Assembly: GCF_963924675.1 (NCBI RefSeq)
Contig: NC_089236.1
Coordinates: forward strand, 47,462,500 to 47,526,499
DNA from: Phocoena phocoena
Lineage: Eukaryota > Chordata > Mammalia > Artiodactyla > Phocoenidae
Direction of reading: 5' to 3'
DNA length: 64,000 nt
Position numbers and translations under genes: made by a program. Positions 23,500 to 34,612 of this stretch are shown piece after piece. The notes under the pieces were generated by a model. That model was not told the origin of the DNA, did no database searches, and saw nothing but the letters and a program-made list of their open reading frames with translations. The number at the start of each line of letters is the position of its first letter. Position 1 is the first letter of the stretch.

Positions 23500-24840
23500 C
23501 CTTTCTCACCCTGACCTCTCACCAAATCCTGATGGATAACTGACTTTTCCCCAGTCTTCACTTTCTTTCAATGTGCCACCAACCCCATTAAGTACTACAA
23601 TTTTAGAAGGAAAAATATGAGTAGCAGGGTTCAATGCTGTTGAGAGGTCAAGAGAGATATATTGCTTCCATGTAGCAATGGTGGAGAGAAAACAATATGG
23701 ACTCTGACTTCTTCCTAGCATCCTTCGTTTTAGAGAGTTTATAAAATAAAAGGATTTTTGGGAAAAGACATAAACCTACAAAGATGGAGATAACATGATA
23801 ATAAATAACAGCAAAACAGTCTGGAAATTGGAAAGAAATAAGTATACAATATAAGGAATCATTATACCCAATGGAATGGACTTCTAAATGGCAATTTGAA
23901 AAGCCCAAACAAACAAACACACAGAACAGCACTCAATTTGTACCACAAAAAAACATCAAAAGACTGAGGGATTAGATGTATCACACAGCTCTAGAAGTGG
24001 GGTAAATTAATACTCTTAGGACAGAATTAAGGCATTTTCAGACATGCATGTTCTCGAAACACTAACCTTCTTTGCATCTTCCGTGCAAGAAGCTGTGGAT
24101 ACGTTCCTTCAAAATGAGTGAGTAAAGCAAGGAAAGAGGAAGATGCACAGTATAGGGTGCAGGAGCTCCAACATGACACAGAAACAAAGGGCAAGCTGGG
24201 GAAGGGGATCCCAAGATGACAACTGTGCAGATGTGTAGATATGAACCCATCCAGAGGGGAGCACGTCATAAAGGCTCCTGATGTCTTCAACAGGATTAAA
24301 TTGATAATATCCCAGATGCATTGGAATGGATGGAGAAGAAATTTACACAACAGGTACAAGTGTTTGGAGTAGAATCAGTGAAAAAAACATAGCAACTGGA
24401 GCAACAAAGGTCAACTAATAGGTCCAGGAAAAAACTGTGCAAGAATATTTATTAAATTTAAATTATGATCTGACGATATGGAGAGAATAGGGGTGGGTAG
24501 ATAGGAAAGTTGCACATATGTGGAGAAAGTAGGGGCAGAAAGGAAATAAACAAATAATGACTAAAGCTGAAAAGTGAACAGATAGAAATACAAGAATATT
24601 ATTTAGTGCCACTATTGTAGATGTAAAATAACTGGCTGAAAACTGTGAAAATGGTTGCCCTTTGTGCAAGGAAAATGGAGATGGGGGAATGGGTGTGAGG
24701 AACTGTCCTCTTGTGGTCTCTTTCTTTCTCTCTCTTTGTAATAAACCTTGTGAATTCTTTGAATCTTTTTCAATTTCTTGATTAAAATAAAAAATAAGAA
24801 GAGTGGGGAAAGAGTGAAAAGTGTCCATTGAATTTTTGAC
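23500..24840. other. Unannotated DNA, possibly an old degraded repeat
   Basis: Several minus-strand frames (76-121 codons; longest 24463-24828) cover this stretch, but their sequences show no recognisable domain. The 24000-24600 part has the look of a mammalian interspersed repeat that I have seen but cannot name. Treat as non-coding. Confidence 0.45.
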
Positions 24841-24954
24841 AACAGTAACTTAAATTTGCAGTTGAGGCACAGAAGTCATTTAAAGATGATTTTGGTGGGT
24901 AATGTGCTCACAGGATGTCATTTTAAATCACTCCTCTGTGAGACACATAGCTTT

Positions 24955-25128
24955 TGGTCCCTCGAAGTGTGGCCTTTGAGCACTTGTCTCAGAGTCAGAT
25001 TGTTTGTGAATATTTGGGTTCCTGGCCCTACCCCGATATTATGAATCAGGATATTTAGGGAAGTCATACTATAAAGAAGCTCTCTGGGTACTTTCCGTTG
25101 ACCATTGTTTGAGAAGCACAGCCCTAGC
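24955..25128 (+). repeat. MER5-like hAT DNA transposon fragment
   Basis: Wording such as 'gaagtgtggcctttgagcac', 'cctggccctaccccgatatt' and 'accattgtttgagaagcac' matches the order of a MER5-type element from left arm to right terminus. It is strongly diverged. Confidence 0.6.
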
Positions 25129-25178
25129 GCAAGAATACATAACCAAGAGGTCTCATCTAGGTGACTAAAGAGTGTTTT

Positions 25179-25658
25179 TTCTTAATTGAAGTATAATTAA
25201 TTTACAATATTGTGTTAGTTTCAGGTGTACAGTAAAGTGATTCATATATATATAAAGAATGTATATAAATATATATTCTTTTTATATTTTTCCCTTATAA
25301 GTTATTATAAAATATTGAGTATAGTTCCCTGTGCTATACAGTATGTCCTTGTTGGTTATCTACTTTATACATATTAGTGTGTATACATTAATCCCAAACT
25401 CCTTATTTTTCCTTTCCTTCCCTTTCCCCTTTGGTAACCACAAGTTTGTTTTCTATGTCTGTAGGTCTATTTCTGTTTTGTAAATAAATTCATTTATATC
25501 ACTTTTGTTTAGATTCTACATATAAGCAATATCATATAATGTTTGTCTTTTTCTGTCTGGCTTACTTCACTTAGTATGATAATCTCTACATCCATCCATG
25601 TTGCTGCAAACAGCATTATTTCATTCTTTTGTATAGCTGAGTAATATTCCATTGTGTG

Positions 25659-25692
<34 letters not shown>

Positions 25693-25878
25693 TATCTGTA
25701 TGTATGTATGTATATATACATATACACCACATCTACCGTAAGATCCAGGGATCTCACTCCTGGGCATATATCCAGAGAAAATTATAATTCGGAAATATAC
25801 ATGCACCTCAATGTTCATTGCAGCACTGTTTACAATGGCCAAGACATGGGAGCAACCTGTCCATCAACAGATGAATGG
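25179..25878 (-). mobile_element. Second 5'-inverted (twin-primed) L1 insertion
   Basis: On minus, the L1 3' UTR and ORF2 end run from about 25179 to the TA/TG microsatellite near 25653-25728. Beyond it, 25729-25878 is L1 ORF2 in plus orientation ('gggatctcactcctgggcat', then 'caacagatgaatggataaag'). That segment lies immediately upstream of the minus part in a normal L1. The target duplication is probably 'taaagagtgtttt' (25166-25178) and 'taaagaatgcttt' (25879-25891), but part of it coincides with L1 wording, so the right edge is less certain than for the copy at 13145. Confidence 0.8.
25653..25728. repeat. TA/TG microsatellite at the L1 inversion junction
   Basis: Runs of 'ta' and 'ca/tg' with a 'tgtatgtatgtatg' segment occupy the point where the two L1 orientations meet. 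They probably expanded from the 'tatatacaca' found at this place in L1. Confidence 0.85.
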
Positions 25879-25892
25879 ATAAAGAATGCTTT

Positions 25893-28046
25893 TAAGATAC
25901 CCATCTTTTATTCTGCCATTAGCAATATGAATTCAGTAGGTCAGGGTTTATTCTCACTGGGAATATAGTCCCTTCAAAAGTTCACCAGACACTTCTAATG
26001 CTCCTTCCTGGACCAGTAGTCCCGCTGAGGAATTCCAGAGCTGTCAGCCTCTGTCCTTTTACCATGACCACTCTGGAGACTAAACAGCTATGCAAAGAAT
26101 AGTGGTCATGACTTTGAGAGTCTATAGTAGACAGTTCTCTACTCAGTAGTGAAAAAGACATTTAGCATCATTGTCTCAAAGCCTTAATTATGTAAGCAAA
26201 CTTGTACCAACCAATTTAACTTAATGTTGTTTGATTCAGTTATGTCACTTCATTAACAACCCTAATGTCCACAGATACCTTTGAAGTTATAGCTGGATAC
26301 TACATTCCAGGAAGCGTTGGGAATGTGGAAAGGATTATTTTGTAGCTTTTACATGCTTTAATGTACCATTTAAAAAAATTAAAATATACATTCTCTCCCA
26401 ACCTGGAGTGTAGAGTATATTATTATTCTGTGAAATCAATATCTCTGAGTTTTGAAAAATGCCAATTAAAGGAAAAAATACATTATTGAAATATTCTTTC
26501 CTGTTTTAAATAATGTATAAGTGTGTTTGAGCTCCTGTAATGAGGCGCTTATTACTGTGATAATGTTATAATATTGTTAGAAGAAAATATTTCTGTGGTA
26601 TTTATAGATCTCATATTATCTTATCAAAAATATAATTTGTGATAAAAACCTTAAATAACTGATATTTCCAAATAATGACATAATATCATTTCTAAAACTC
26701 CTGGTTCTAATCCAAAGTACTGTGGCTCAGAAAATATCCAGTTAAAGAACATGCTAATGAGTGATTGAGACCCCATCTGAAACTAACAAGGTCATTTTAG
26801 TGGATGAGCCAACTAGCTGGAGAGGACTCTCCAACCACTGAGACATCAAACCTCCAAAGGAAACCCCCCACCCCATGAAGTCCCTTTCATCCACTAGGGT
26901 TTATTCCAGAGGATCATTGGTAGTTCTAATAGGTTGTGAGAGGAAGACAGGAACGAAATCCCATCAGGTAGGATCAGCTTACATTATTCAAAGCTTAATA
27001 TTTATCATAAGGGCCCTGAGATTATTGACTTTTGAGGAATAAAATTTTCATAATTTAAAGAGACATGCAGGTTTTCTGCATGCGATGTAGCCTCACAAGT
27101 GGTTTTACATGAGAAGTTAAAAAGTACCAATTAACAGAGGCAGTACAAAAAGACACATCCATATACTCACACTATATACCCAGAAGGAATCATCATACAT
27201 TAACATTTTTAAGGTTAAAAGTAGCACGTCTAGTTCTCAGCCAAAACAAAATTTTCATATTCTGTTTAGAATCAAGAAAATGACACATAATCTTTATTAT
27301 TTCTTATATACTTCAGGAATTTAAGAAAAACGTATTTTTAATCTCTTTTTCTGCCATCAAATTTGTACCTCTGGGTAGTAAACCTCATTGAGTATGTACC
27401 GAGTATCTGGATCTCTCCAAACTGATACTACAGCATCATAAAAAGAGTCATTACTGAAATTTCACTTTCTGCCACTCCTACAAAGCAGCCCTTGGTACCC
27501 AGGAAAGTTTCTGTGTTGCCAAGCACTGGTCTCTTCTCTCAGGTCTTGTGGTCTGTGGTTTTCTTTTGCTCTATTCCATTAGTGTGTCAGGGCAATGTGG
27601 AAGAGTAGGGACACCGGCATCTTTCACCATAGCATACACAAGTGACACGAAAATAACCCCCCAGCTCGAGCCTCATGTGCAGTGCCCAGCACTTGGGGCT
27701 GTACTCCGTCTACCTCTCTCTCTGTCAACCTCACCCACGACTCTCCCTCAAGGCCACTGGGGCATCCACAAATGCCTCCAGAGGCACCTGTTTTCTTCAG
27801 CCAGGAGGAAAAAATATTTTTTATACTAGCTGGTACAAAATGACCCCTTAAAGGAACTACCCACCAAATAATCAAAGTAAGATATTGCTCAGTGTATAAT
27901 AGCTGCTCTGTATAGGTTCAGCTTGAGTCAAAGGAAATTTACAGAGAGAGCTGATTTAATACAACATCTAATCCTGAATATCAATAGTACAAATTGTTGT
28001 TTACTTAGATCTTTTTCAAAATACCTACACATACAAGCATCTGTTA
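25893..28046. other. Mostly unannotated DNA
   Basis: No recognised gene or repeat. The 26380-26800 part is AT-rich with many ATTA-type words and no visible transposon. The 27480-27830 part is GC-richer; a 93-codon plus frame (27548-27829) and an 83-codon minus frame (27624-27875) cross it without recognisable domains. Confidence 0.5.
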
Positions 28047-28370
28047 AAAACATTTTATAAGATGCAAAAATCCTCAACAAAATACAAGCAAACAGAACCC
28101 AACAGTACATTGAAAGGATCATACAGCATGATCTGAAGGGCTATGTTCTACTTTGGTAGAAATAGGACTGAATTGATGCCCTGCCGTTAGGCCGTAGCGC
28201 TGCTAGGATTGCATCGATCTTCCTGTTTGTACTGTTTGTAACTATGGCCCTATCTTAAGTATTTCTAATTGAGAAACAAAACCTCAGGAAACCGAAACTT
28301 AACCAGCCTCTCTCACTTCTGTAACTATGCTTGCTGAACCCCCTTTTGCAACCATCCAACCAATCAGACG

Positions 28371-28440
28371 GTGACTAGTGTCTTTGTTTAAAAGTTAACC
28401 AATCAGTGACTAGTGTCTTTGTTTAAAAGTTAGCCAATCA
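28371..28440 (+). promoter_or_regulatory. 35-bp direct repeat with CCAAT boxes in LTR U3
   Basis: Two 35-bp copies beginning 'gtgactagtgtctttg' lie at 28371-28405 and 28406-28440 and differ at one base. Each ends in a CCAATCA box, and a third CCAATCA lies just upstream at 28360-28366. CCAATCA is the NF-Y core. Repeated U3 segments of this kind act as enhancers in exogenous gammaretroviruses; activity here is only inferred. Confidence 0.8.
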
Positions 28441-28494
28441 GTACTCCCCACCCCTGGAAAGCCCTGCAGAAGGTCCCGAGCTTGTTTGTACCTG

Positions 28495-28502
28495 TCTATA
28501 AA
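28495..28502 (+). promoter_or_regulatory. TATA box of the solo LTR
   Basis: 'tctataaaagagctg' lies 55 bp after the last CCAAT repeat. Transcription would be expected to start roughly 25-30 bp downstream, near 28525-28535, which would mark the U3/R border. The box is intact. Confidence 0.8.
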
Positions 28503-28578
28503 AGAGCTGTACTAAACTCCATTGGGACCTCTTAGCGTCACCGGCAACGAGTGCGCGGAGGTCCAGGTTCGAACCTGC

Positions 28579-28584
28579 AATAAA
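28579..28584 (+). terminator. AATAAA polyadenylation signal of the solo LTR
   Basis: An exact AATAAA lies about 50 bp after the predicted cap site, followed by the T/G-rich 'cttgccgtttggctttg'. This is the expected R/U5 arrangement. It could impose polyadenylation on plus-strand transcripts crossing the locus. Confidence 0.8.
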
Positions 28585-31138
28585 TGACCCTTGCCGTTTG
28601 GCTTTGACTCTCGTCTCTGGTGGTCTTGTGGAGGGGTCTCGTGACCGTGGGCATTTCAGATCAAGTGGGATTTATCCCAGGAATGCAAGGATTCTTCAAT
28701 ATACGCAAATCAATAAATGTGATACACCATATTTACAAATTGAAAGAGAAAAACCATATGATCATCTCAATAGATGCAGAAAAAGCTTTTGACAAAATTC
28801 AACACTGATTTATGATAAAAAACCCTCCAGAAAGTAAGCATAGAGGGAACTTACCTCAAAAAAATAAAGGCCATATATGACAAACCCACAGCCAACACTG
28901 TTCTCAGTGGTGAAAAACTAAAACCATTTCCACTAAGATCAGGAAAAAGACAAGGTTGCCCACTCTCACCACTATTATTCCACATACTTTTGGAATTTTT
29001 GGCCACAGCAATCAGAGAAGAAAAAGAAATAAAAGGAATCCAAATCAGAAAAGAAGTAAAACAGTCACTGTAGATGACATGATACTACACATAGAGAATC
29101 CTAAAGATGCTATCAGAAAACTACTAGGACTAATCAATGAATTTGGTAAAGTAACAGGATACAAAATTAATGCACAGAAATCTCTTGCATTCCTATACAC
29201 TAATGATGAAAAATCTGAAAGATAAATTAAGGAAACGCTCCCATTTACAATTGCAACAAAAATAATAAAATACCTAGGAATAAACCTACCTAAGGAGACA
29301 AAAGTCCTGTATGCAGAAAAGTATAAGACACCGATGAAAGAAATTAAAGATGATACAATGGAGAGATATACCAAGTTCTTGGATTGGAAGAATCAACATT
29401 ATGAAAATGACTATACCACTCAAAGCAATCTACAGATTCAGTGCAATCCCTATCAAACTACCAATGGAATTTTTCACAGAACTAGAACAAAAAATTGTAC
29501 AATTTGTATGGAAACACAAAAGATCCCAAATAACCAAAACAATTTTGAGAAAGAAAAATGGAGCTGGAGAAATCAGGCTCCCTGATTTCAGACTATACTA
29601 CAAAGCTACAGTAATCAAGACAGTATGGTACTGGCACAAAAACAGACATATAGATCAATGGAACAGGATAGAAAGTCCAGAGATAAACCCATGCACCTAT
29701 GGTCACCTTATCTTTGTTAAAGGAGGCAAGAATATACAATGGAGAAAAGACAGCCTCTTCAATAATTGGTGCTGGGAAAACTGGACAGCAACATGTAAAA
29801 AAATGAAATTAGAATACTTCCTAACACCATACACAAAAATAAACTCAAAATGGATTAAAGACCTAAATGTAAAGCCAGTCACTATAAAACTCTTAGAGGA
29901 AAACATAGGCAGAACTCTTTATGACATAAATCACAGCAAGATCCTTTTTGACCCACCTCCTAGAGAAATGGAAATAAAAACAAAAATAAACAAATGGGAT
30001 CTAATGAAACAAAAGCTTTTGCACAGCAATGGACATCATAAGCAACGAGAAGCCAACCCTCAGAATGGGAGAAAATGTTTGCAAACAAAGCAACTGACAA
30101 AGAGTTAATCTCCAAAATATACAAGCAGGTTATGCAGCTCAATATCAAAAAAACAAACAACCCAATCCAAAAATGGGCAGAAGACCTACATAGACATTTC
30201 TCCAAAGAAGATATACAGAGTGGCAACAAACACATGAAAGGATGCTCAACATCACTAATCATTAGAGAAATGCAAATCAAAACTACAATGAGTTATCACC
30301 TCACACTGGTTAGAATGGGCATCATCAGAAAATATACAAACAACAAATGCTGGACAGGGTGTGGAGTAAAGGGAACCCTCTGGCACTGCTGGTGGGAATT
30401 TTAATTGGTATAGCCACTATGGAGAACAGTATGGAGGTTCCTTAAAAAACTACAAATAGAGCTACCATATGACCCAGCAATCCCACTACTGGACATATAC
30501 CCTGAGAAAACCATAATTCAAAAAGAGTCGTGTACCACAATGTTCATTGCAGCTCCATTTACAATAGCCAGGACATGGAAGCAACCTAACTGTCCATTGA
30601 CAGATGAATGGACAAAGAAGATGTGGCACATATATACAATGGAATGTTACTCAGCCATAAAAAGAAACGAAATTGAGTTATTTGTAGTGAGGTGGATGGA
30701 CATAGAGGCTGTCCTACAGAGGGAAGTAAGTCAGAAAGAGAAAAACAAATACTGTATGCTAACACATACATATGGAATCTAAAAGAAAAAAGCTTCTGAG
30801 GGATCTAGGGGCAGGACAGGAATAAAGACACCGAGGTAGAGAATGGACTTGAGGACACAGGGAGGGGGAAGGGTAAGCTGGGATGAAGTGAGACAGTGGC
30901 ATGGACATATATACACTACCAAATGTAAAATAAATAGCTAGTGGGAAGCAGCCGCATAGCACTGGGAGATCAGCTCGGTGCTTTGTGACCACCTAGAGGA
31001 GTGGGGTAGGGCGGGTGGGAGGGAGATGCAAGAAGGAGGACATATGGGGATATATGTATATGTATACCTGATTCACTTTGTTATACAGCAGAAACTAACA
31101 CACCATTCTAAAGCAATTATACTCCAATAAAGATGTTA

Positions 31139-31322
31139 GGGATTCCCTGGTGGTGCAGTGGTTGAGAGTCTGCCTGCCGTTGCAGGGGACACGGGTTCGT
31201 GCCCCGGTCCGGGAAGATCCCACATGCCACGGAGCAGCTGGGCCTGTGAGCCATGGCCGCTGAGCCTGCGCATCCGGAGCCTCTGCTCCGCAAGGGGAGA
31301 GGCCAAAACAGGCCCGCGTACC

Positions 31323-31350
<28 letters not shown>
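31139..31350 (+). mobile_element. CHR-type SINE, short form
   Basis: Head 'gattccctggtggtgcagtg', B-box-like 'gggttcgtgcc', body and 'cccgcgtaccgc' followed by about 27 A's. The target duplication is 'aaagatgtta' at 31129-31138 and 'aaagatatta' at 31351-31360. It landed at the junction of L1 3' UTR and poly(A) tail. The B-box region retains CpGs, so it is one of the younger copies in the window. Confidence 0.93.
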
Positions 31351-31355
<5 letters not shown>

Positions 31356-31379
31356 TATTAAAAAAATTTTATAAATATA

Positions 31380-32365
31380 TTTGTTAAATGATTGAGTATA
31401 TATCATTTTCACATTCTCATAGCTTTGTAAAATGTGACTATAATGGGAGTTATAAAAGAAATGCATACGAAATGCAATCAGAACTCAGCAAATGCAGTAG
31501 TTCAGTCTGGAAGTCAAGGAATGCTTCGCCGTAAAGATACCATTTGTGTTAGGGTTTGCATGATGATTAGGAGCTTAAGAAGAGAAAAAAACTTGGGCAA
31601 GAAGCCTGGACAGGAAGAAGGAAGGGGGAACAAGGAGTGTAAAGGTAAAGGTACACATGGCCTATGAAGATATTTTATCCCTGGGTTTTTCCAAAACCAA
31701 ATAAAGATTACCGGCAGCTAGTTTATTTTGTAAAGAAAATAGGTGGAACATGAGTGGAAGAAAAGGAATTGTAAAGTGGGAAGGCGGAAATGCCAATCCT
31801 AAAGTGCATTCCTAAGCTCCTGGGAGCTCAAGCCCCTTTTGGACCCTCAGAGGAACTTGTGGACTGTACTCCAGATTTCTCTTCTCAGCATGTGGAACAG
31901 GGCTCTATTTAGTGCCCCCCAAGGTCACATGTTGCCCCAGGTGTGTTAACTCCCTTGGTTGAACAGATTCTCATGGGTGTGTCAAGTGCAGGTGGCAGAG
32001 AAACCTTGGGGTGGAAATAAGAGATATTCTGGGCAGTGGAAGCGAGATGGGAATAACTTTGCACAGCTGGTTGCTGCAATAGAGGCTGGAGTAAAATGTC
32101 AGATCGAAGTGATGTGAGGCTGAGTAGAATATATATCAATATATAAGGTAAGAATAAGTTGTCTGATATATAGACAGAAAACGTGGGTGTAAAATTCAGA
32201 GAGAAAATCTACCAAGTTAGGTTGTGGGTATGTTGTGAAGGACCAAAAAATGTTTTGTAAAAGCAGCTTGATCCTGTAGTCAATTAAGAAGATCAAGATT
32301 TTTAAGAGAGAAAACTGGCTCAATTATATTTGTGGCTTAATGAGATAATGCTGGTGTTTGTAGTT
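31380..32365. other. Unannotated DNA
   Basis: No recognised gene or repeat. Frames of 74-77 codons (31434-31667 plus; 31909-32139 and 32099-32323 minus) have no domain I recognise. Confidence 0.5.
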
Positions 32366-32369
32366 GTTT

Positions 32370-32860
32370 ATTTAGCAAATGCATAAAACTTTCCCTCATG
32401 CCAAGCACTGTGCTAATTCTTCTGCATATTATGAAAAACAAGAGGAACAAGATGATCCAACCTTCCCAGGTCTTCAAGCCTATGGAGGAAGACAAATTCA
32501 CAGGCCGTTGCAATCAACAGGGATAAGTTTTAGAACAGGCCATATGGGTGCCATTGGAGCCCACAGCAGGAGTCCTTGGCGTAGTCTATGGCGTTCAGAG
32601 AAGGCTTTCTAGCAGAACTGATACTAACCTGATATTGAAGGGTGAGTGGAGTCAGCTGTATGGGAAAGGAAAAGAGGAATGGCCCAGAGGGACCGGCACT
32701 GCCAGAAGGAACAGAGGGAAATAAGCACGGTGGGTCCAAGGAACTGAAGGTAGTTCAGCAGGGATGTTAAGAGTGGCATGTGACTGAAGAGGTGCTGGGA
32801 GATCCTTGGAGAGGTAGAGAGAGACTAGCTTGTACAGCACTTTTGAAGATTCTAAAAAAA
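32370..32860 (-). repeat. L2 LINE 3' end
   Basis: On the + strand 'tgccaagcactgtgctaatt', then 'cagagaaggctttctagcag' and 'gatattgaagggtgagtgg' follow, in order, the reverse complement of the L2 LINE 3' region. It is highly diverged and non-coding. Confidence 0.6.
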
Positions 32861-33429
32861 CAGTCAAGAATCACTGAACTAAATGAACAAAAATGTTGTG
32901 AATCATCCTTGTTCTTTAGTGCAAATAAGTTTAACTTTTATTTAGATCCCGTCTACATGTTCCAAGCCATATTTTCAGCAAATTAACCTTTGGCAGATAG
33001 AATGGAGCCAGCTTTCCCAGTTCTGAGCTCACCAGAGTGGACATTTATGTGGCCATCTCACAACCCACTGAGTGGGCTCTCTCCTCCAAGGCTGGGATCA
33101 CATCGCACACAATGGAAAATGGCATCACATGGGACTCTTGAAAAGGATGCTGAAATTTTTATAATAATAATTTTCAAAGACCACTTCAATCTGTCACTCT
33201 TTTATTCCACCCTTCTTTTATCCCATATAACAAGCAGGCCTTCCCTGACTTGTTTCCTATTTGTTTCCTATTTTATCATCTTTGTCGTGTATCTATAAAT
33301 AGAATAAATCTGCTCTTTTCTTGGTGACTCTGGATGTTTGTTATCTACTTCTATGTTTCCTGGGGGAAAAATATGACACACAACTCTGAGACAGGAAATG
33401 TCTCTCTGCTACATTTTAGCACTATTAGA

Positions 33430-33780
33430 GATTCACAAAGGGTCACGTGGAAGACGAGATTGTTTGCTTTGCATCGACTGTAGTTTACAAGAGCAAACGC
33501 ACTGCTCCAGGAATGTTGGAAATGTATGTGATGTTAAATTTGAGGTCATCCTCTCACTTGTCAGAACATGGCTTCTTGTCCGAAGTTCCAAAACTTCAGA
33601 GGCCTGTGAAATACTTGGAGTGGTTCCAAGGGAGAGCAATGAAAGTGATAAAAGATTTGAAGGCTCATACCTTTGAGGGAAGGCTGAAAGAACAAGAATT
33701 ATTTCTCCTCTAAATGAGAAGTCAGAGATAATTTAAAAATTTTCAAGAATATGAAAGGTTTTATGGGTAGAGCAATGGTG
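33430..33780 (+). repeat. CR1/L3-like LINE fragment
   Basis: 'aggctcatacctttgaggg', 'aaggctgaaagaacaagaat' and the following 'ttttcaagaatatgaaagg' resemble the 3' part of CR1/L3 LINEs, which read 'atgaggaaaggttgaagg..aactggg..'. The 68-92 codon frames on both strands here follow from that ancient sequence and I do not regard them as genes. Confidence 0.5.
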
Positions 33781-33789
33781 TCCAAATCT

Positions 33790-34430
33790 AGGGAAGTTTG
33801 AGCAGTGGGGCCTGAGCACAGTGAAGGCATGCTGGCAGGGAGGGTTGCTGTGTGCTGGCATAGGGTATTTCACTGCAGAACCCCCTTCTTCTGAGGCCCA
33901 GAAGACTCGATATTACATAGCAGTGAGGTGTCATGTACTGCCTTACGTGAGCACTGGGGTAAAATAAATGACTTCTAAAAATCTCTAAATTCAGTAGTTT
34001 TCAGGTTTTTAAAAGGTCTTCCATTTAAAAGTACTCTGAGGGCAAATAAATTATTAGCCAAGAATTTATTCTTACACTTTCTAGAAATAGTAGCACATCT
34101 TGATTATATACTGGTAATATCTGCAACCAGAATTCCAGAAGCTCCTATCATATTAGCAGTTTACCAGAATTATACATAATTATATACAATACACATACAC
34201 ACAATATACAATCATACTACCAGTCTTTATACAGTACTTTCAAAAATATTTCTATTCCTACATTCCCTAGGTCATCTCTATTCTGTTTATCTCTTACAGT
34301 CTGATGAGATACTGTTGTCCTGAGCCATCTCAACCTTTCATTCCAAAATGAGGATGATAAATATATAGCCTAATAATTCAGTTGAAATAGACATTCTTCC
34401 ATTTCAGTAGCAGAATCTATGCAGAGAGAC
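33790..34430. other. Unannotated DNA
   Basis: No gene or repeat recognised. It contains a short AT-rich tract with 'tatacat' and 'acacatacacaca' words at about 34170-34210. Confidence 0.5.
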
Positions 34431-34434
34431 ACCT

Positions 34435-34516
34435 ACACATTTTGGGATGTATACGAAGTTATAATTTTATGACAGACACATTTTGGGATGTATACGAAGT
34501 TATAATTTTATGACAG
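34435..34516. repeat. Perfect 41-bp tandem duplication containing lox-like half-sites
   Basis: Two identical 41-bp copies lie at 34435-34475 and 34476-34516. Each contains 'tatacgaagttat' (34450-34462 and 34491-34503), which equals one 13-bp arm of loxP. The opposite arm is absent. The similarity to loxP is taken as chance; the duplication itself is certain. Confidence 0.95.
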
Positions 34517-34612
34517 ACAGCAGCATAGCATTCCATTTACAATCCTTTTACAAAGGTGGATGATAACAGAAGCTAGGACAATACAATAAAATACTATGTC
34601 TGCAATAAAAAG

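Larger units (their letters stand above)
28134..28658 (+). mobile_element. Gammaretrovirus-type (ERV1) solo LTR
   Basis: The 525-bp element begins 'tgaagggcta', ends 'gggcatttca', and is flanked by the perfect 4-bp duplication GATC (28130-28133 and 28659-28662). Removing it and one GATC restores the L1 sequence exactly. U3 has three CCAAT boxes, two of them inside a 35-bp direct repeat, and a TATA box (28495-28502); an AATAAA signal follows at 28579-28584. The 4-bp duplication, TG/CA ends and CCAAT-TATA layout are typical of class I (gamma) endogenous retroviruses. No internal viral sequence remains, so the provirus was removed by LTR-LTR recombination. Confidence 0.93.
28061..30782 (+). pseudogene. 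L1 ORF2 remnant (RT and C-terminal part)
   Basis: The longest surviving frame, 29350-30108 (252 codons), covers the post-RT region ('[19 protein letters not shown]', '[16 protein letters not shown]'). A second frame, 30540-30782, ends at the natural ORF2 C-terminus ('..REVSQKEKNKY..'). Upstream, the RT part is broken by the solo LTR, by stops (for example 'cactga' near 28803) and by frameshifts. The endonuclease domain is missing because the copy is 5'-truncated. It cannot encode a working ORF2 protein. Confidence 0.9.
28061..31365 (+). mobile_element. L1 insertion, 5'-truncated in ORF2, with nested elements
   Basis: Plus-strand L1 starts abruptly in the ORF2 reverse-transcriptase region ('gatgcaaaaatcctcaacaa') and continues to the 3' UTR end 'ccaataaagatgtta' at 31138, with A-rich tail remnants after the SINE. 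The target duplication is 'attttataa' at 28052-28060 and 31366-31374. It is interrupted by a solo LTR (28134-28658) and, at its very 3' end, by a CHR SINE (31139-31350). Order of events: L1 first, then the LTR element and the SINE. Confidence 0.9.

Noticed and set aside
24463..24828. 121-codon minus frame and its neighbours at 24027-24359 as an unknown gene
   Set aside because: The frames overlap one another, contain no recognisable domain and lie in what looks like an old interspersed repeat.
28555..28585. tRNA-like word 'ggttcgaacctgc' as a tRNA gene or retroviral primer-binding site
   Set aside because: It lies in the R region of the solo LTR upstream of the polyadenylation signal; there is no cloverleaf, and a primer-binding site would follow the LTR.
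29350..30108. 252-codon plus-strand open frame as a gene
   Set aside because: It is the L1 ORF2 region after the RT domain within a 5'-truncated L1 with nested insertions.
34450..34503. Functional loxP site
   Set aside because: Only one 13-bp arm is present per copy; the 8-bp spacer and opposite arm do not match.
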